Below, piece by piece: positions 58,908-64,000 of a stretch of 64,000 nucleotides of DNA (positions are counted from its first letter, which is position 1; each line of letters starts with the position of its first letter). The stretch spans positions 22,788,461 through 22,852,460 of the forward strand of contig CM034613.1 in assembly GCA_020091685.1 (NCBI GenBank), written 5' to 3'. The notes beneath the pieces were generated by a model. The model did no database searches, was not told the origin of the DNA, and worked only from the letters and a program-made list of their open reading frames with translations. The position numbers and the translations under genes were made by a program. Source of the stretch: Lutjanus erythropterus (Eukaryota > Chordata > Actinopteri > Lutjaniformes > Lutjanidae).

Positions 58908-59740
58908 CACACACGTTCTCTAAAGGTAGTTCAACTATGTAAACCATCTTCTCTGGGTGCAGTTAAAGCTGAGAAACCTCTGTTGATGTGGATCTTTCTT
59001 AAGTGTCACATTAGATTAGACTTTCACGTGGCACTGATGAGCAGAGAAGAGCAGAGCGAGGTCAAGGAAAACGAAGGGCAAGAAGTGAAAAGATGCTGAT
59101 TGTCACGAAACACACAGCCATGAGGAATACATGCATCATATAAAGGGTTTCTTTACATTATCTGCTCTTAATCTGTGTTTGATACAAGCTGTTTGAATCA
59201 GTACGGCTGTATCTCAAACACTAATTGGTGCAGATCAGTGAATCCTCACACGCTGCTTCATATACATAAACTGAATTATGTAAGACTACACAGATCTTTT
59301 TAATCCAAGGCTTGTGTGTTTGTGTCGCTCTGCATTTCTTACACAAAAACTAGTTGGTGGTGGGGTTTCTGCGCCACTGTGTTGAGCTTCTTCACATACT
59401 TCAAACATGGTGACTGAATTTGAACGTTTCGTGTCGGAGTTGGAGCTAATAAATGTCGAACAACAGCTACTCATACTGAATTTACTGCAACGCAGAAAAG
59501 AGAGAAGAGGTTGACTTTTTTTCTGGGATTCCCATAGGATGGAAGTCAATGTCACTATTAGCCACGGGACGGGACAGGGATGGGATGTATGGGAGTGGGA
59601 ATGATAATAACTGCCCAAAAATACTACAAATATTAAATTCAATCATCATATAATCATGACCCCGTTCGGCCATTCCCACAAATCACTGACTGGTTGCCAT
59701 CCATAGAGCCAAACCACTAGCATGGCTAAAATGATCAAAT
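57851..59740. other. Non-coding with TG, CA and poly-G runs
   Basis: TG run and poly-G (about 17 G) at 58401-58434; CA at 58871-58914. 58540-58740 is unique. Confidence 0.45.
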
Positions 59741-60880
59741 ATGTCTTTCATCACATGTAATCATCACGTCTCCTTGCTATTCTTTCCTTCCTTTCTGTCT
59801 GTCTTTTATTTCTCCCGCTCTAAAATAAGCTTTCCTTTCCTTCCACTTCACATTTTCTGCATCACATTTCCCTCGTTCCTCTACGCTGCTGATCATAACT
59901 CTTTTCTCTCATTTTCTCTTGATGTGATCTCTCTTAGTCAGCATCCTACAAGTCTAACTGATGCCACCTTTCCCAGTCAGTCTTTCTCCACCTCATTACA
60001 CTGCACTTCTCTCCACTTCATAACTTTGTCTGTCATTTTGATATATATATATATATTTTTTTTCCTTCTACGCTACTTTCATCTCTATTTTTCTCCATCG
60101 TCCTTGTTTATTCTTTTCATCGTTCCCCATCCGTCTCTCTGCCTGAGCCTCACTTAATACATTTCCACAGAATTTTCCAAAAAATGACCCTGGTTAGAAT
60201 CAGTGTTATTCTTCATTAAAGAGTTGGCTTGTCTCGATTCTTTATCTCCAACATAATGGGCGCCATCTATTCGTTTCACCTTACAAAGTCATTATAATGT
60301 TCTAATTAGGTTTAATCTTGTCCTACACTCCATTTTCATAGCAATCATCCATTCATTCTCCACCTCCTGCAGCCGCCTTGTTCTCCACGGTGCATCAGCC
60401 TCTCATCTCTGCTAATCTGCACCATTTCACCTCTCTCACCTGTCGCTCCACCTCTTCACCTCTATCTGTCATCTGTGTTTTCTTCTTCACACTCTCACTC
60501 TCCCAGTCACATCGGTCTGCAGTCAGTCATCCTAATGTTGCACCGTTTCCCTCAGTTCATCACTCTCTTTCTTTATTTTCCTCTATCTTTGTGCCTGTTT
60601 CATCTGTTTCTCTATGACGTCCGTCCTTCCATCCCTCACCCACTTCCACCTGCCACACATTTCCTATTTTCAACAATGTCGTCTTGCAGCTCCTCCATCT
60701 TTCAAACTTTTTGTCATTCTCAACTGCTCACTTGTCTTTTTTCTAATTTTTTTCTCCCTCACACGTCCCATCTTCTCTCCATTTCCCTCTTTGTGGCTCT
60801 ATTGATTTGTACACCGACCAACGCAATAAAACAGCACCATCTGCACACATCAGCATCTTTGGAACATATGGCTACAAATT
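59741..60880. repeat. Pyrimidine-rich tract, about 1.1 kb
   Basis: C/T-rich on the plus strand with CTTTCC, TCTCTC and TTCTC words, no strict unit. Gives Ser/Leu/Phe/Pro-rich false frames. Confidence 0.7.
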
Positions 60881-61019
60881 AGACAGTGAGTAAGTCAAGA
60901 TCAGCAAAACTCATTATGTCAACACTGGAAATAGTTGCATGCTAAATGATTTAGAACCAAGGCAGTATTTTCTAATTAAGCAAATCACATGGACTAAATT
61001 TACTGGAACGTTTTTATTC

Positions 61020-61660
61020 AGCAGACTGAAAGAAGGAAGGAAGGAAATAAGGAGGAAAGAAGAACCAAACAATCAACCACAGAACCAACAAACAAAACCA
61101 AAGAACTAAAGAAAGGACCAAAGAACAGAAGAAAAAGTCAAACAAACAAATAAAAAAATATACAAACAAGGAAAGAACCAAAACACCAAAAATATGAAAA
61201 GAAAGAACCAAGGAACCAAAGAGCTAAAAAGCCAAAGAAATGAACCACGAACCAAGGCAAGAACCAAAGAATCAACGAGTTAATCAAAGAAGTAACAAAT
61301 GAGCCAAAGAACTAAAGAAAAGAGACAGAAACAGCAAAGAAAGAGCCAAAAAGCCAAAAAAAAACATGGAAAGAATGAAAACACTAAAAATATCTAAATA
61401 AAGAACCAAAGTATCAAAGAGCCAAAAAGCCAAAGAACCAAAGAAATGAAGAAAGAACCAAAGCACGAACCAGATTGCCAAAAGACCCAAAGAAAGAACC
61501 AATGAACCACAGAAATAATCAAAGCACAAACCAGATCATTAGAATAGATGCAAAAGAACCAAAGAACAAAACAAAGAATCAAAGACCTAACCAAAGAACA
61601 ACCTAAAACAACAAAGAAATGAAGAAAGAACCAATTAACCAAAGACAGAAAGAAAACACG
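61020..61660. repeat. Degenerate AAGAACCAAAG repeat, about 640 bp
   Basis: Word AAAGAACCAAAGAA and close variants throughout; T is rare on the plus strand. A related shorter block lies at 63160-63265 and 63345-63420. Confidence 0.85.
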
Positions 61661-62654
61661 ACCTCATCTATATTGCCCGCGGTTAGCGGCTAATGAAAAA
61701 GACATTTTTAATTATTCTGCCCCAATCATGTTCGAAGGACTTGATTTGAATCCAACTCACCCCTGGCACCCTGAGGGAATGCATTTCAATTATCTCCTCA
61801 TGTATTCATTATTGACGCTGTGCTGACCCAATGTAAGGATTCAGATAATGATCAGAGCCATGATCCATACTCACAAGACCAGAGCCTGCTAATAACACCA
61901 CCCCCACACATCCAGCAGCTATTACAAGGCAGTTATAGGGTTATTCAATTAAATCTGTGACTGCTTGACCTTTGACCTGCGCGCTATGAGCTGCACAGGC
62001 GTCTCCATCTCTGCTGCTCTTAGTGTTTTTACATTTGTCTGTCTGTGTCTTTGTCCCTTTGACTCTTTCTCTTAATTCAATTCATGACACTGGTGTAAAT
62101 TATGCATGAACAATATCAAATCGCACAAATTCAACTCCAAAAAATTAAACATTTAAGTCCTTTCTTTCATTTTCTCGCCCCATTTTTTTCACGCGCTCTC
62201 CCTCTCTGTGTCTGCACACACACACTGACACACATGTAAACGAACGGTGTGTGTGAGTCTATAGCGGAGCAGCGGCGTGTGACGGGCCGAGGGAATTCCA
62301 AAGGTCAAACAGAAACATGGAGCTTGCTTTCAAATACAGACTCACACCAGCACACACGCACATGAATACACACAGCTTTCACATTCAACGTATTGTTTGC
62401 CAGCACAAAGACCTTCTGCAACACAGGCGCCGAGATGCAAAAAAAACACACACAAAAACAAGGCGGAAACGTGAAATACAATCCCACAAATAAAAGACGA
62501 ACACACGCTCACGCCTCTGAGTGCGTTGCAGTCTTGTCTAAATGATACCATATTGAGTGGAGAGGGTGACGGACTGACTCACTGTTGCAGGTGACTGCCG
62601 ATTTTGGCTGCCTGCATTGCCAACAAACACAGAGAGTCAATAAGTGTGCACCCA

Positions 62655-62707
<53 letters not shown>

Positions 62708-64000
62708 AAACAGAGTGAATGGCAGCGCACCAAATGTTTCCAAAGGTGTGTAAGTCGGCTGAGGGGATGACTCATGCCTCATGTCTTCAGACACTGTTCA
62801 CAACTGGGAGTTTGACTTTGCCATGACCTGGCTGTCTGACCCGGCTCTGTGTGCTCTCTGGAGGAGGATACATCACATTTTGTTTGACACGGACGGTCTG
62901 AAAACTCGACACTCGCTACGTGTGGAAATGGTCAAGTGGGAAAAAAAAAAAAAAACACATACAAGAACACTCTTACAGTGTGGCTCAAGGTCTTTGTGGA
63001 GGTATTTTGAGATTAGATGTTGCAGTTTAACGGTGCACCAACTTTCCTTCAACATATTTTGAAATTTGGAGAAATACGTCCTGTCTCATTTCTAGAGCCA
63101 GAAAGCAATTAGCTTAGCCTAGCATAAACACTGGGGGCATGGAGAGACAACTGGTCAACAAGAAAGAAGAAGAAGAAAGAAGGTGAAAGAACCAACAATG
63201 AACCAAAGAACTTAAGAAAAAAACAGAAGAAACAACGACAAGAACCAAAGAACCGAAGAAAGAGTTGGCCCCAAAATTAACTTGTGCTAGTGCTTGGACT
63301 GGAATGGGGCTGGTTCCATGTTGGGCCTAAAGAGCCCCAAACGCCAAGGAACCAAGGAACAAAACAAAACATTAAAAAATATCCAAAGAAAGAATGAAAG
63401 AAGAAAGAACCAAAGAATCAAAGGCTTCCTAATAATACTCAATACTTCATACTAATATACTTAATATACACTGTATATAGAGACTTCTAATAGTCAAAGT
63501 CTTGCCAGAGATTCGGCCCGTCCTGTTCTCATCTGGCCGCTTGCGCCTGCAGGAACACTCAATATCAGCAGCCAAGCAGGTCGGCGGATGACAGGTTTGA
63601 CTGCAAGTCATCTCGTGTTGATGTCTTTGCTTCAACAAGACCAGGAGGCTTAGCTGCCTGACACCAGCCCATTGAATTTCTAATCACACCGACTTGTGTG
63701 TTTTCTGCTGAATCACTTCTGTTGGCTTTAAGTTGAACTGATCTGAAGTGGGGTTTTTTTTATTGTATTTATGAGAGATATTTCTATTTATTTGTCTCTC
63801 TGAAGAATTTACGGGATGTCAGCCCCTTGCACGCAGGGTTCATTGCATGGGTTGGTCTGTAAGAGGTCATTTCAAGAGATGGGGTGCCAGTGATCTTGCC
63901 TTGGGCACCAAATATGCCAGCCCTGTCACAGTCAGCAGCAGAGCCACAGACAAAAGCTTCACGTCGCCTTCACTGTCAGAGGAGAAGAAAAAATACATCA
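61661..64000. other. Non-coding: unique stretch, CA array and the second AAGAACC block
   Basis: 61680-61960 is unique. (CA)n at 62657-62705. 63160-63420 is the smaller AAGAACCAAAG block. The last 500 bp show nothing I can name. Confidence 0.45.

Noticed and set aside
1-64000. Endogenous retrovirus, LTR element or Polinton
   Set aside because: No long terminal repeats, polymerase, capsid or envelope-like frames were recognised in any frame.

Overview
The window looks like nuclear DNA of a ray-finned fish, probably a percomorph. The genes are intron-rich, (CA)n/(TG)n arrays are very dense, and several dispersed repeats resemble ones I know from percomorph genomes (recognised from memory, not by search). 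Gene density is low: one protein-coding gene can be supported, and it is incomplete here.

That gene is a sodium/calcium exchanger (NCX, SLC8 family) on the minus strand. Ten coding exons lie between 27628 and 15909, with consistent GT/AG borders and phases. They give about 614 residues without a break: signal peptide, first membrane half with the alpha-1 repeat (GSSAPE), XIP-like basic segment, the large cytosolic loop with all of CBD1, and the first half of CBD2. The later part (mutually exclusive/cassette exons, second membrane half with alpha-2) was not found and should lie beyond position 1, so 1-15908 is read as one long intron. The loop signature (ANYQVL) argues against NCX2 and NCX3. 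NCX4-like (slc8a4) is my best guess, NCX1-like the alternative. In mammals this whole region is one large exon; here it is cut into ten.

Region by region: 1-15908 is intron 10 with a Tc1-like remnant, several terminal-inverted-repeat (TIR) elements, LINE tails and CA arrays. 15909-27628 holds the exons; introns 1, 4 and 10 each carry a copy of a GGTTCT-rich TIR element close to a splice donor. 27629-64000 lies upstream of the start codon (5' noncoding intron or intergenic) and has no supportable exon. It holds LINE 3' ends, a Tc1-like transposase remnant, foldback elements, more GGTTCT elements, minisatellites, strand-asymmetric tracts and a few unique stretches that could be conserved regulatory DNA.

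I found no clearly new biological system. The most notable points are the six-copy GGTTCT element family and its position near donors, a TTAA-flanked foldback family (one copy bracketed by long direct repeats), a 61-bp Tc1-like remnant that is little more than two ends, and a splice donor that is the first GT of a (GT)n array.
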